DNA of 64,000 bases from Pseudomonas pudica (lineage in GTDB: Bacteria; Pseudomonadota; Gammaproteobacteria; Pseudomonadales; Pseudomonadaceae). The notes below the pieces were generated by a model, which worked only from the letters and a program-made list of their open reading frames with translations, was not told the origin of the DNA and made no database searches. A program made the translations under genes and the position numbers. The stretch covers positions 25,984 through 89,983 of the forward strand of contig NZ_JADLJS010000020.1 of the NCBI RefSeq assembly GCF_015680405.1, read 5' to 3'. This document shows, piece after piece, positions 38,912-48,457 of the stretch (position 1 is the first letter of the stretch; each line of letters begins with the position of its first letter).

Positions 38912-39937
38912 TCAGGAGAGAACTTCGTAGAGGTGATCGGCCCGGGCGAAGTGCACCCGGTTCAGGTCGTTTACTGCGAACAGACGCAGCAGCCAGCGGT
39001 CGGCACCATCGTTCTGTGGCTCGAAGCCATCGCGGGCATGCAGCACGCGCTGGTTCTTGAAGATCATGAAATCGCCAGGCAGCAGCAGGTGCGGCTCATC
39101 GAAGCGGCGGGTTTCCAGCACGCTGCGCAGGCTGCCCAGGGCCTGTTCGGCACGCAGGTTCAGGCCGTGGGTGTTTTCGCTGTCGAAGCGGCACAACCAT
39201 TCGCCAGCGTGACCACGCGCCAGGACAGGCAACTCGGCGGTGCAACGACGGTTGCCTGTGAAGGAGTCCGGGCGACGGATTTCGAACTGGGGCAGGCACA
39301 GTTCGCGCACGGTCGATGCGGGTAGTGCTGCGACCACGGCATCGAGGTTTACCAGTGTGGTGCTGATGCGCGGGTCACAGCGCATACCGAAGAACGACAG
39401 GTACTCCGGGCAGCAGGAAGCGGTGCCAAGCGGCTCGGAAGAAAGCGGCAGGTCCGGGTTGTCCACATGATAGGAAAAGCGCAGCCGCGAACCATGGGAG
39501 CTCTTGTGGCTGGACGAACTGCGCGACGGTATGACATGGCGGAACAGGTGACCATCGTTCTCCCCTTCATAAACCACTGGGTTGATCCCCATCAGACTCT
39601 GCATGGTCAGGCTGACCAGGCAGGCAATGGGTGTGCTGCGCGGGCTGAGCACGCCCGAATAGGGCGTGGGCGGGATATCCCGGTCGCGCGGGCAGTTGCG
39701 CACGATCATGCTGGTCAGGTGCGGGTCTTCGACAAAACCGCGGATCTGCTGGCACAGCGCCTTGCCCAGCACTTCCTGCGCCTGATCCTTGATCTGTGGG
39801 TAAAGCTCTTTGCTCGTCTCGAAATCGAGCGGGGTGTTGTTCAGCAGGGTTTGCCAGGCGCTGGAGGTGACCCACGGCAGGCGGATCTCCAGTGCGGTCC
39901 GAGGCTCGGCCCCTTGATGCAGTTGTGCGCTTTCCAT
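38912..39937 (-). CDS. Fe(II)/2-oxoglutarate oxygenase, clavaminate synthase-like (module B)
   Basis: The 341-residue enzyme shows the triad HVD at residues 157-159 (RLRFSYHVDNPDLP), distal His 300 (NQRVLHARDGF) and the 2-oxoglutarate Arg near 314-318 (DRWLLRLFAV). The substrate lid region is rich in Ser/Arg (SRSSSSHKSSHGS). The ATG at 39937 is chosen; upstream codons to 40078 are not similar to the family. It is divergent from the MocR regulator gene and heads the oxygenase-permease-SDR run. Family relatives hydroxylate amino acids at C-beta; the substrate here is unknown. Confidence 0.83.
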   Translation of the reverse strand: MESAQLHQGAEPRTALEIRLPWVTSSAWQTLLNNTPLDFETSKELYPQIKDQAQEVLGKALCQQIRGFVEDPHLTSMIVRNCPRDRDIPPTPYSGVLSPRSTPIACLVSLTMQSLMGINPVVYEGENDGHLFRHVIPSRSSSSHKSSHGSRLRFSYHVDNPDLPLSSEPLGTASCCPEYLSFFGMRCDPRISTTLVNLDAVVAALPASTVRELCLPQFEIRRPDSFTGNRRCTAELPVLARGHAGEWLCRFDSENTHGLNLRAEQALGSLRSVLETRRFDEPHLLLPGDFMIFKNQRVLHARDGFEPQNDGADRWLLRLFAVNDLNRVHFARADHLYEVLS

Positions 39938-40084
39938 TTCGAGTGATATTCCATTGAGGCGGCTTGAGGCCGTTCGGTGTCGTGCTAAGCCGGGCAGAGG
40001 CGGCAGACGTTGTATTTTTTGAAGCCGTTCACAGCTGTGCGACGCCAGCGATTGACGCCGCTGGCCGCAATCGCACATTGCATC

Positions 40085-40304
40085 GACTCAATCATTGTAA
40101 TTACAAAAATAAAATCGATTCAATTCATTTTCGATAGTGTAAACCTTGAGGATTGAATCGATTCAATCAACTCATTGATTTCAAAAGGTTTCTATCTATC
40201 GTCACGAGATACGGTGTACGGCCGGCGAAAGGATCGCCTTTTGACGACGGGTGTCCGCTACGAACGCACAACAACCCAAAGCGACTCAATCAAGGTAATT
40301 TACC
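40085..40304. promoter_or_regulatory. Palindrome cluster in the module B divergent gap
   Basis: The gap 39938-40381 contains: GACTCAATCA at 40085-40094 and again at 40283-40292; the palindrome TTGTAATTACAA at 40095-40106; ATCGATTCAAT at 40114-40124; the perfect 18-bp palindrome GATTGAATCGATTCAATC at 40151-40168; and GGTAA-T-TTACC at 40294-40304. The sequence is AT-rich. MocR-type regulators often bind direct or inverted repeats in such gaps, so these are candidate operators for both transcription directions. Confidence 0.6.
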
Positions 40305-40381
40305 TGTACGAAAACACAATTACTTCCATCAGACCTTTCGTGCTAGGCTTCCGCGTTCTCGCAGATTCTGGTGCCATTTCT

Positions 40382-41782
40382 ATGTGGGTTCCTCACTACA
40401 GCGACCTGGCGCAGCCGGTCTACCTGATGATTGCCGACGCCTTGGAACAAGACATTGGCAGTGGCCGGCTGGTGGCTGGCGAACGCTTGCCGACACTCAA
40501 GGATCTGGCCGAGTCCCTGAACGTGACCCCCGGCACCATCGGGCGCGCTTACGACGAAGCTGCCAAGCGCGGCCTGGTGGTAGGCGAAGTCGGCCGCGGC
40601 ACCTTCGTGCTGCAGCAACGGCAGCTGCAAAGCTCTCCTCCTGCCCCGGTCGCACAGCCAAAGCCCGTGGCCGCCGAACGTGAGAGCGGCCAGATTGACT
40701 TGTCGATCATCAAGCCCAACGATGCCCACATGACCGACTGGCTGCGCGGAGCCATAAACGAGCTGGCCGCGTCGCCCGGCCTGGCGCAGGTGCTCGACTA
40801 TGTCACCGATGGCGGCCATGCGACCCACAAGCAGGCCGGTGCCGCCTGGATCCAGCGCTGGCTGCCCGAGGCGCGCTGGCAGCAGGTAGTTCTGACTTCA
40901 GGGGCCCAGCACGGCCTGCTGGTGGCCATCAGCAGCCTGTCGAAGAGCGACGATGTGGTGCTGTGCGAGTCGTTCTGCTACCCAGGCATCATCTCCCTGG
41001 CCCACAGCATGGGCCGCCGCCTGCGCGGCGTGGCCATGGACGAGCACGGCCTGATTCCCGAGGCACTGCGCGCGGCGTGCCTGGAGCACCGCCCTTCCCT
41101 GCTGGTGTGCGTCACCACCCACCAGAACCCGACCAACTCGATCATGCCCCACGCACGGCGCCAGGCCATCGCCGAGATCGCCCGCGAGTTCGAACTGTTC
41201 ATCGTCGATGACGATATCTACGGTTTCCTTGAACCCGCACCGGATTACCAGCCACTGGCGGCGTATGCGCCCGAACGCTCGGTATACCTCACCAGCCTGT
41301 CCAAAAGTGTGCTGCCAGCACTGCGCATCGGATACCTGTACGCCCCACCGCAAACCCTCTCGCGGCTTTCGTCGATGGTACGCAGCAGCGTCTGGATGCC
41401 CTCTCCGTTGATGGCGCAATTGGCCAGCAACCTGGTCAACAGCGGCATGGCTGACCAGTTGGTGCGGGTGCAACAGGAGGAGGCGGCCGGGCGCCAGCAA
41501 ATGGCCCGGGAGATCCTTGGCAAGTACAAGATCCGCAGCCAGCCCAACAGCTTCCATATCTGGCTGGAGTTGCCGGAGCCTTGGACAAGCGACGAATTCG
41601 CCAACCTGGCACGTAACAACGGAGTCACGGTAGTCAGTGGCAGCCAGTTCCTGCCAGAACGCAGCCACGCCAGCTGCGGCGTGCGCATCGCCCTGATGGC
41701 CCCCAGCCGCCAGGAACTGGGCTTTGCCCTGACCAAGCTGGTCAGCTTGCTGGACTCACCGGAGCCGCGGTTGTTTTATTGA
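40382..41782 (+). CDS. MocR/PdxR-type regulator (GntR HTH fused to aminotransferase-like domain)
   Basis: The 466-residue protein has an N-terminal GntR winged helix (QPVYLMIADALEQDIGSGRL, GERLPTLKDLAESLNVTPGT) and a C-terminal fold-type I PLP domain: TSGAQHGLLVAISSL, THQNPTNSIMPHARRQAIAE, IVDDDIYGF, and the PLP-Lys in YLTSLSKSVLPALRIGYL. MocR proteins (GabR, TauR, PdxR) sense amino compounds or PLP. The ATG at 40382 is chosen; the frame upstream to 40175 runs through the operator region. It probably controls the divergent oxygenase operon. Confidence 0.92.
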   Translation: MWVPHYSDLAQPVYLMIADALEQDIGSGRLVAGERLPTLKDLAESLNVTPGTIGRAYDEAAKRGLVVGEVGRGTFVLQQRQLQSSPPAPVAQPKPVAAERESGQIDLSIIKPNDAHMTDWLRGAINELAASPGLAQVLDYVTDGGHATHKQAGAAWIQRWLPEARWQQVVLTSGAQHGLLVAISSLSKSDDVVLCESFCYPGIISLAHSMGRRLRGVAMDEHGLIPEALRAACLEHRPSLLVCVTTHQNPTNSIMPHARRQAIAEIAREFELFIVDDDIYGFLEPAPDYQPLAAYAPERSVYLTSLSKSVLPALRIGYLYAPPQTLSRLSSMVRSSVWMPSPLMAQLASNLVNSGMADQLVRVQQEEAAGRQQMAREILGKYKIRSQPNSFHIWLELPEPWTSDEFANLARNNGVTVVSGSQFLPERSHASCGVRIALMAPSRQELGFALTKLVSLLDSPEPRLFY

Positions 41783-41812
41783 ACTGGACTGGTATTGGTG
41801 TAGCCGTGCCAT

Positions 41813-41870
41813 TTTGGGGCACTATGCACCCGTTTCGCGACGCGAGGCCACTCCAACAGACACTCGGTGT
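41813..41870. repeat. Single degenerate REP unit
   Basis: ATTTTGGGGCACTATGCACC followed by TTTCGCGACGCGAGGCCACT resembles the TCGCGACACAAGGCCGCTCC type. Only one unit is visible. The rest of 41783-42014 holds nothing I can support. Confidence 0.55.
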
Positions 41871-42014
41871 CACAGGGTTTGATTTGTAGCCGTCAACAAA
41901 ACAGGTGCAGCAGAACGGCACCAGCCAAGAACTGAGGGCAGACTGTCAAGTAAGAGGCATAACTTTAATCAATGACGCATCTGACTCTAACAAGGCCCGA
42001 GCATACTCGCTCGA

Positions 42015-42473
42015 CTACAAGTCGATGAACACACTGAAATTATCGCCTTCCAGATATCGGACAGAAACCTGACCGCTAACATCTTGCCCATCTTCCGTTA
42101 CAAACTTGTAATGGGACAGGAGAAAATCCTCCCGATAAACAATGCCTTCATCCCGCTGTTTCCCGCCCCACGCCATTATCAACCCGCCGGCAATTGCAAC
42201 GAGGCCGGAGTTCGCTTGTATGTATTGAATCAGAGTAGGGCCTGAAAGCCGGTCATAATAAATAACCTCAGGACCGAACAGGAAGATGCCAAGGCCCAGT
42301 GCGGAAATTGCCAATCCAATGCCTATTAATACTCGACCGTAAAACGCAGCATCCCCAGCAGGCCCCTCAAGATGAGCTGCATATATCTCGGAAAAACCGG
42401 AGACATTGTAGTTTCGCGCCTCTGACTTCAGGTTTATTTGACCTAACAGGCATTCCTTCTCAGCACTTTGCAT
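42015..42473 (-). CDS. Orphan membrane protein of unknown function
   Basis: The 152-residue protein has two hydrophobic segments (VLIGIGLAISALGLGIFLFG and YIQANSGLVAIAGGLIMAWG) between a soluble N-terminal part and a C-terminal part rich in acidic residues (KFVTEDGQDVSGQVSVRYLE). The interval is clearly lower in GC than the surrounding genes and codon use is less biased, which suggests acquired DNA. I do not recognise a family. Confidence 0.65.
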   Translation of the reverse strand: MQSAEKECLLGQINLKSEARNYNVSGFSEIYAAHLEGPAGDAAFYGRVLIGIGLAISALGLGIFLFGPEVIYYDRLSGPTLIQYIQANSGLVAIAGGLIMAWGGKQRDEGIVYREDFLLSHYKFVTEDGQDVSGQVSVRYLEGDNFSVFIDL

Positions 42474-42512
42474 GATCCACTCCTTTAAAAAGTGAATACT
42501 AAGCGATCAGCA

Positions 42513-42616
42513 TAGGAAAAAGTGCGCCCCACTAGAATTTCAGAAGCCTCTGACATTTACGGTCAGCGTTTCCTATAACCAATAAAGTTGGTAACTTCTT
42601 ATAGGCACTTTTCCTA
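42513..42616. repeat. 104-bp AT-rich segment with terminal inverted repeats
   Basis: TAGGAAAAAGTGCG at the left end (42513) matches the reverse complement of GGCACTTTTCCTA at the right end (42604-42616) with one extra A. A small internal hairpin AAGTT-GGT-AACTT sits at 42585-42597. No clear target-site duplication. It could be a remnant of a non-autonomous element. The remainder of 42474-42783 shows no gene. Confidence 0.4.
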
Positions 42617-42724
42617 CTCAATGGGCTGCCGAGTTTCCCGCAATATCGCGAAGCTGGCGCCCTATCTTCGCCGCTTTCTTTTTAGAGGAAAGCCCGCACA
42701 GCACTACCACTGTTTGCTCATAAA

Positions 42725-42754
42725 AAAACCCAAGACATCTGTCTTGGGTTTTTG
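42725..42754 (-). terminator. ssb terminator
   Basis: AACCCAAGACA-TC-TGTCTTGGGTT with T/A runs on both sides; on the minus strand the stem is followed by TTTTTTTA. It lies 30 bases after the ssb stop. Confidence 0.85.
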
Positions 42755-42783
42755 GTTTTTTGCCAACTGCTTAACGGCTTGGA

Positions 42784-43326
42784 TCAGAACGGAATATCGT
42801 CATCGAAGCTGTCGAAGTCAGCCGCTGGCTGAGGGGCTGGCTGCTGCGGTGCCGGGCGCTGAGGGGCCTGTTGCGGCCGTGGGGCCTGCTGGCGCGGCGC
42901 CTGGTTGTACTGTTGCTGCTGGCCACCGCCGTAGTTGCCGCCACCCTGGTTGTATGGGTCACCGCCCTGCTGCTGGTTCTGCGGACGACCGCCGAGCAGC
43001 TGCATGGTGCCGTTGATGTCGACGATGATCTCGGTGGTGTAGCGCTTGATGCCGTCTTTTTCCCACTCGCGGGTCTGCAGCTTGCCTTCGATGTAGCACT
43101 GCGAACCCTTGCGCAGGTATTCGCCGGCGATTTCGGCAACCTTGCCGAACAGCGACACACGGTGCCACTCGGTACGCTCGACCTTCTGACCCGACTGCTT
43201 GTCGGTCCACTGCTCACTGGTAGCCAGGCTCAGGTTGGTCACGGCGTTACCGTTGGGCAGGTAGCGGACTTCGGGATCCTGGCCACAGGTACCGACCAGA
43301 ATGACTTTGTTAACCCCACGGGCCAT
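42784..43326 (-). CDS. ssb: Single-stranded DNA-binding protein
   Basis: The 180-residue protein has the OB fold N-terminus ([39 protein letters not shown]) to about residue 110, a Gln/Pro/Gly-rich linker ([17 protein letters not shown]) and the acidic protein-interaction tail DDDIPF. It forms tetramers on ssDNA at replication and repair sites. It follows the MFS gene by nine bases. Confidence 0.97.
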   Translation of the reverse strand: MARGVNKVILVGTCGQDPEVRYLPNGNAVTNLSLATSEQWTDKQSGQKVERTEWHRVSLFGKVAEIAGEYLRKGSQCYIEGKLQTREWEKDGIKRYTTEIIVDINGTMQLLGGRPQNQQQGGDPYNQGGGNYGGGQQQQYNQAPRQQAPRPQQAPQRPAPQQPAPQPAADFDSFDDDIPF

Positions 43327-43335
43327 AACGTTCTC

Positions 43336-44730
43336 CTAGGCTTCGCACGCCGAAGAGGCCGGGTTCACCAGGCGCTCAAGGGTCGTACGGTCCAAAATTT
43401 TCGTATCCAGTTTGATATAGATGGCGGCTTCTTCCGCCACCACGACGGCGTCGGTCACACCTGGCACAGCCATCAGGCGCTCGGTCAGGCCGGCTTCCCG
43501 CACTGCCTCTGGCGTCAGCGGCATGCGCAGACTGGTCACATAGGGCGGCTCGTTCATGCGCAAGACAACAACCAACCAGATGGCACACAGTACCGCACAA
43601 CCGAGGAACACCATGTTCAGCCCGCCATGCTGGAACAACCAGCCACCAAGGATTCCTCCCAGGGCAGCACCGAGGAACTGGCTGGTAGAGTAGACCCCCA
43701 TCGCCGTCCCCTTGCCACCTGCAGGCGACACCTTGCTCACCAGTGAAGGCAGCGATGCCTCCAGCAGGTTGAATGCAGTAAAGAATACCACGGTGCCGAT
43801 CACCAGTCCGCGCAAACCGTCAGCCCACTGCCAGAAGAATACCTCCACCAGCAGCAACACACTGACCGCCCCGGCCAACACGCGTTTCATCTTGCGCTTT
43901 TTTTCGCCATAGATGATGAACGGGACCATTGCAAAAAATGAGATGAACAACGCGGTCAGGTACACCCACCAGTGCTGCTCCTTCGGCAGGCCGCCGCGCT
44001 CGACAAAGGCCAGCGGCAGTGCGACGAAGCTTGCCATGAGGATCGCGTGGAGGATGAAGATGCCCACATCCAGCCGCAGAAGGTCCGGATGGCGCAGGGT
44101 CGGGCCGATGGCCTGGCGCGCCACACCTGACTCACGATGCTGCAGGATGCTGTGGGTATTGGGCACCACAAAGGCGATCAGCAGGATGCCGACCAGGGCA
44201 AGTCCTGCCGTGGCGAGGAACAATCCTGACAAGCCAAAGGCACGAGTCAGCAATGGGCCGACAACCATGGCGACCGCAAACGACAGGCCGATGCTCATGC
44301 CGATCATGGCCATGGCCTTGGTCCGATGCTGCTCGCGGGTGAGGTCGGACAGCAGTGCCATGACCGCAGCGGAAATCGCTCCGGCGCCCTGCAGGATACG
44401 CCCGGCGATCACTCCCCAGATGGAGTCGGCCTGGGCCGCCAATACACTGCCCAGCGCAAAGATGACCAGCCCCAGGTAAATCACCGGCCGGCGGCCGATG
44501 CGATCGGAAATCATCCCGAACGGGATCTGCAATACGGCTTGCGTCAGGCCATAGGCACCAATGGCCAGGCCGATCAGCGCAGGCGTGGCACCGGCCAGGT
44601 CCATGCCGTAGGTGGCCAGCACCGGCAAGACCATGAACATGCCCAGCATACGAAAGGCAAAGACCAGGGCCAGGCCGCCAGCGGCGCGGGTTTCGCCGCC
44701 ACTCATGCGCTCGTTGTGGGTGTCGTGCAT
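43336..44730 (-). CDS. MFS transporter, YajR type with C-terminal ferredoxin-like domain
   Basis: The 464-residue protein has twelve helices with motif [17 protein letters not shown], then from about residue 395 a soluble ~65-residue domain ([20 protein letters not shown] and [10 protein letters not shown]) like the YAM domain of E. coli YajR. Proton-driven efflux is likely; the substrate is unknown. It sits between ssb and the divergent uvrA. Confidence 0.9.
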   Translation of the reverse strand: MHDTHNERMSGGETRAAGGLALVFAFRMLGMFMVLPVLATYGMDLAGATPALIGLAIGAYGLTQAVLQIPFGMISDRIGRRPVIYLGLVIFALGSVLAAQADSIWGVIAGRILQGAGAISAAVMALLSDLTREQHRTKAMAMIGMSIGLSFAVAMVVGPLLTRAFGLSGLFLATAGLALVGILLIAFVVPNTHSILQHRESGVARQAIGPTLRHPDLLRLDVGIFILHAILMASFVALPLAFVERGGLPKEQHWWVYLTALFISFFAMVPFIIYGEKKRKMKRVLAGAVSVLLLVEVFFWQWADGLRGLVIGTVVFFTAFNLLEASLPSLVSKVSPAGGKGTAMGVYSTSQFLGAALGGILGGWLFQHGGLNMVFLGCAVLCAIWLVVVLRMNEPPYVTSLRMPLTPEAVREAGLTERLMAVPGVTDAVVVAEEAAIYIKLDTKILDRTTLERLVNPASSACEA

Positions 44731-44798
44731 GGATTAACCTCGTGTGAACCGGCGGCGATTCTATCAGTCCGACAGCTTGACGGCATCTACGCGACGCT

Positions 44799-44828
44799 TT
44801 GCCGCGTACTGGCAGGGCGCCGTATACT
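44799..44828 (+). promoter_or_regulatory. Sigma-70 promoter candidate for uvrA
   Basis: TTGCCG at 44799-44804 and TATACT at 44823-44828 are separated by 18 bases, 31 bases ahead of the start codon. I found no perfect CTGT-N8-ACAG LexA box in the gap. Confidence 0.5.
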
Positions 44829-44859
44829 TCTTTGTTTATGCCCGCCGAGCGAGGCCGCA

Positions 44860-47694
44860 GTGGACAAGATCCTGATTCGTGGGGCACGTACCCACAACCT
44901 GAAGAACATCGACCTGACCCTGCCCCGGGACAAGCTGATCGTGATCACCGGCCTGTCCGGTTCCGGCAAGTCGTCCCTGGCGTTCGACACCCTGTACGCC
45001 GAAGGCCAGCGCCGCTATGTGGAATCGCTGTCGGCCTACGCCCGGCAGTTCCTGTCGATGATGGAAAAGCCCGACGTCGACACCATCGAAGGCCTGTCGC
45101 CAGCCATTTCCATCGAGCAGAAGTCGACCTCGCACAACCCCCGCTCCACGGTCGGTACCATCACCGAAATCTACGACTACCTGCGCCTGCTGTACGCCCG
45201 CGTCGGCACTCCGCGCTGCCCGGATCACGATATCCCGCTGGAAGCGCAAACGATCAGCCAGATGGTAGACCTGGTCCTGGAGCGCCCGGAAGGCAGCAAA
45301 CTGATGCTGCTGGCGCCCGTTGTGCGCGAGCGCAAGGGCGAGCATCTGGCAGTGTTCGACGAGTTGCGCGCCCAGGGCTTTGTGCGCGCTCGGGTCAACG
45401 GCAAACTCTATGAACTCGACGAACTGCCCAAGCTGGACAAGCAGAAAAAACACAGCATCGATGTGGTGGTGGACCGCTTCAAGGTCCGCGCCGACCTGCA
45501 ACAGCGCCTGGCCGAGTCGTTCGAGACCGCGCTCAAGTTGGCCGACGGGATCGCCCTGGTGGCACCGATGGATGACGAACAAGGCGAAGAGACGATCTTC
45601 TCCGCGCGTTTCGCCTGCCCGGTCTGTGGCCATGCCATCAGCGAGCTGGAGCCGAAGCTGTTCTCCTTCAACAACCCCGCCGGCGCCTGCCCTACCTGCG
45701 ATGGCCTGGGGGTGAAGCAGTTCTTCGACACCAAGCGCCTGGTCAATGCCGAGCTCACCTTGGCCGAAGGCGCGATCCGCGGCTGGGACCGGCGCAACGT
45801 GTACTACTTCCAGATGCTGGGTTCGCTGGCCGCGCACTACGGCTTCAGCCTGGAGGAGCCGTTCGGCCAGCTGTCGGCCGAGCACCAGAAGGTGATCCTG
45901 CAAGGCAGCGGCAAGCAGAGCGTCGACTTCAAGTACCTCAACGACCGAGGCGACATCGTCAAGCGCTCGCACCCCTTCGAAGGCATCGTACCGAACCTGG
46001 AACGTCGCTACCGGGAGACCGAATCGGCCACCGTGCGTGAAGAACTGGCCAAGTTCCTTGGCACCCAACCCTGCCCAGATTGCCGCGGCACCCGTCTGCG
46101 CCGAGAGGCACGGCACGTGTGGGTGGGCGAGAAGACCCTGCCGGCGGTGACCAACCTGCCGATTGGTGAAGCCAGCAACTATTTCGGCGAGCTGACCCTG
46201 ACCGGTCGCCGTGGCGAGATTGCGGCGAAGATCCTCAAGGAAATCTGCGAGCGCCTGCAGTTCCTGGTCAACGTCGGTCTCGACTATCTCACCCTGGACC
46301 GCAGCGCCGATACGCTGTCCGGTGGCGAGGCGCAGCGAATCCGCCTGGCCAGCCAGATCGGCGCTGGTCTTGTGGGGGTGATGTATATCCTTGATGAACC
46401 GTCCATCGGCCTTCATCAGCGAGACAATGACCGCCTGCTTGCCACCCTCAACCACCTGCGCGACCTGGGCAACACGGTGATCGTGGTGGAACACGACGAG
46501 GATGCCATCCGCCTGGCCGACTACGTGGTGGACATCGGACCGGGGGCCGGCGTGCACGGTGGGCAGATCGTCGCCGAGGGCTCGCCGCAGGAGGTCATGG
46601 ACCACCCCGACTCGCTGACTGGCAAGTACCTGTCCGGCCGCAAGAAGATTGTCGTACCGGCCAAGCGTACCCCGCGCAACAAGAAGCTACAGCTCAAGCT
46701 AAAGGGCGCACGTGGCAACAACCTGCAAAACGTCGACCTGGAAGTCCCGATCGGCCTGCTGACCTGCGTGACCGGTGTATCCGGCTCAGGTAAGTCGACG
46801 CTGATCAACAACACTCTGTTCCCACTGGCCGCAACTGCCCTGAATGGCGCAAGCAGCCTGGAGGCGGCGCCGCATGCCAGCATGGATGGCCTGCAGCACC
46901 TGGACAAGGTCGTGGACATCGACCAGAGCCCGATCGGCCGCACACCTCGCTCGAACCCGGCGACCTACACCGGCATCTTCACGCCGATCCGCGAGCTGTT
47001 CTCCGGTGTGCCGGAGTCGCGTTCGCGCGGCTATGGTCCGGGGCGTTTCTCGTTCAACGTCAAGGGCGGCCGTTGCGAGGCCTGCCAGGGCGATGGCCTG
47101 ATCAAGGTGGAGATGCACTTCCTGCCGGACATCTACGTGCCGTGCGACGTGTGCAAGAGCAAGCGCTACAACCGCGAAACCCTGGAGATCAAGTACAAGG
47201 GCAAGAACATCCACGAGGTGCTGGAGATGACCATCGAGGATGCCCGCGAGTTCTTCGACGCAGTGCCGGCGCTGGCGCGCAAGCTGCAGACGTTGATGGA
47301 TGTGGGGCTGTCGTACATCAAGCTGGGGCAGTCGGCGACCACCCTGTCGGGTGGTGAGGCCCAGCGAGTCAAGCTATCGCGCGAACTCTCCAAGCGTGAC
47401 ACCGGCAAGACACTGTACATCCTTGATGAGCCAACCACGGGCCTGCACTTTGCCGATATCCAGCAGTTGTTGGATGTGCTGCATCGCCTGCGCGACCACG
47501 GCAATACCGTGGTGGTGATCGAGCACAACCTGGATGTGATCAAGACCGCAGACTGGCTGGTGGATCTGGGGCCAGAGGGTGGCTCGAAAGGTGGGCAGAT
47601 CATTGCCTGCGGTACGCCGGAGGAACTGAGTACGATGAAACAGTCGTATACCGGGCACTACCTCAAACCGTTGCTGGAGCGGGATCGGGCGTAA
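44860..47694 (+). CDS. uvrA: Excinuclease ABC subunit A
   Basis: UvrA recognises bulky DNA damage and loads UvrB. The 944-residue protein has two ABC modules: Walker [11 protein letters not shown] near residue 31 and [10 protein letters not shown] near 638; signature [16 protein letters not shown] and [16 protein letters not shown]. Zinc-finger Cys pairs are at [16 protein letters not shown] and [16 protein letters not shown]. It starts at GTG 44860 ([14 protein letters not shown]). A REP pair separates it from the convergent bacterioferritin gene. Confidence 0.98.
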   Translation: MDKILIRGARTHNLKNIDLTLPRDKLIVITGLSGSGKSSLAFDTLYAEGQRRYVESLSAYARQFLSMMEKPDVDTIEGLSPAISIEQKSTSHNPRSTVGTITEIYDYLRLLYARVGTPRCPDHDIPLEAQTISQMVDLVLERPEGSKLMLLAPVVRERKGEHLAVFDELRAQGFVRARVNGKLYELDELPKLDKQKKHSIDVVVDRFKVRADLQQRLAESFETALKLADGIALVAPMDDEQGEETIFSARFACPVCGHAISELEPKLFSFNNPAGACPTCDGLGVKQFFDTKRLVNAELTLAEGAIRGWDRRNVYYFQMLGSLAAHYGFSLEEPFGQLSAEHQKVILQGSGKQSVDFKYLNDRGDIVKRSHPFEGIVPNLERRYRETESATVREELAKFLGTQPCPDCRGTRLRREARHVWVGEKTLPAVTNLPIGEASNYFGELTLTGRRGEIAAKILKEICERLQFLVNVGLDYLTLDRSADTLSGGEAQRIRLASQIGAGLVGVMYILDEPSIGLHQRDNDRLLATLNHLRDLGNTVIVVEHDEDAIRLADYVVDIGPGAGVHGGQIVAEGSPQEVMDHPDSLTGKYLSGRKKIVVPAKRTPRNKKLQLKLKGARGNNLQNVDLEVPIGLLTCVTGVSGSGKSTLINNTLFPLAATALNGASSLEAAPHASMDGLQHLDKVVDIDQSPIGRTPRSNPATYTGIFTPIRELFSGVPESRSRGYGPGRFSFNVKGGRCEACQGDGLIKVEMHFLPDIYVPCDVCKSKRYNRETLEIKYKGKNIHEVLEMTIEDAREFFDAVPALARKLQTLMDVGLSYIKLGQSATTLSGGEAQRVKLSRELSKRDTGKTLYILDEPTTGLHFADIQQLLDVLHRLRDHGNTVVVIEHNLDVIKTADWLVDLGPEGGSKGGQIIACGTPEELSTMKQSYTGHYLKPLLERDRA

Positions 47695-47699
47695 GGCCT

Positions 47700-47824
47700 T
47701 GGGGGCGCTTTGCGCCCCTTTCGCGACACAAGGCCGCTCCTACAGGCGATCGCGTAATCTCTGGATTGACGCGTTCAAATGTATGAGCGGCCTTGTGTCG
47801 CGATAGGGCTGCAAAGCAGCCCCA
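47700..47824. repeat. REP pair, TCGCGACACAAGGCCGCTCC type
   Basis: Arms TCGCGACACAAGGCCGCTCC and GAGCGGCCTTGTGTCGCGAT with a long spacer, plus GGGGGCGCTTTGCGCCCC and GGGCTGCAAAGCAGCCCC at the ends, between uvrA and the bacterioferritin gene. Confidence 0.88.
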
Positions 47825-47829
47825 GGCTT

Positions 47830-48294
47830 TTACATCTGCGACTGCAGGTAATTCTCGAGGCCAATGGCCTTGATCAGCCCCTGCTGCTTCTCCAGCCAGT
47901 AGGTGTGATCTTCTTCGGTATCAGCCAACTGGGCGCGCAGAATGTCGCGGCTGATGTAATCCTTGTGCAGCTCGCACAGCTCGATGCCTTTGCACAGCGC
48001 GCCGCGTACCTTGTACTCGAGCTTGAGGTCGGCCTCGATCATTTCCGGCACGGTGCTGCCCACTTCCAGGTCGTCCGCGCGCATGTCGGGGGTGCCTTCA
48101 AGCATGAGGATGCGACGCATCAGAGCATCGGCGTGCTGCGTCTCTTCTTCCATTTCGTGGTTGATGCGCTCGTAGAGCTTGGACAGGCCCCAGTCTTCGT
48201 ACATACGCGAGTGAATGAAGTACTGGTCGCGCGCCGCCAGTTCGCCCTTCAGCAGCGTAACGAGGTAATTGATTACGTCCGGGTGACCTTGCAT
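47830..48294 (-). CDS. Bacterioferritin-like iron-storage protein, haem-ligand Met replaced (FtnA type)
   Basis: The 154-residue ferritin has the diiron ligands E18, E51, H54 ([18 protein letters not shown]) and in the C-terminal half the EEDH of the second pair. The residue matching the axial haem ligand Met52 of E. coli Bfr is Thr52, so it is unlikely to bind haem at the dimer interface. In P. aeruginosa the gene next to katA encodes the heme-free FtnA. The ATG at 48294 is chosen. It lies beside katA, both on the minus strand. Confidence 0.93.
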   Translation of the reverse strand: MQGHPDVINYLVTLLKGELAARDQYFIHSRMYEDWGLSKLYERINHEMEEETQHADALMRRILMLEGTPDMRADDLEVGSTVPEMIEADLKLEYKVRGALCKGIELCELHKDYISRDILRAQLADTEEDHTYWLEKQQGLIKAIGLENYLQSQM

Positions 48295-48418
48295 CGCCCT
48301 GCTTCTCCATGTGAAAACGTCTATGCCATATAGTGTGAACCAGCTTTTGCCTGGGGTCACTGAAAACCGCGCAATCAGAAGCAAAAAATCGGTTAAACAG
48401 TAGTGATATTCATTGAAA

Positions 48419-48440
48419 AACCGCCCAAATGAGGGCGGTT
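48419..48440 (-). terminator. katA terminator
   Basis: AACCGCCC-AAATGA-GGGCGGTT with TTTTTC following on the minus strand, 18 bases after the katA stop. Confidence 0.85.
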
Positions 48441-48457
48441 CTTCTTATCACTTCGAC

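Noticed and set aside
42588..43016. A 142-codon plus-strand open frame over the ssb 3' end
   Set aside because: It crosses the ssb terminator and is antisense to the ssb linker; composition is not coding-like.
44731..44859. LexA box before uvrA
   Set aside because: CTATCAGTCCGACAG resembles a half site but does not fit CTGT-N8-ACAG; damage induction cannot be claimed from this sequence.
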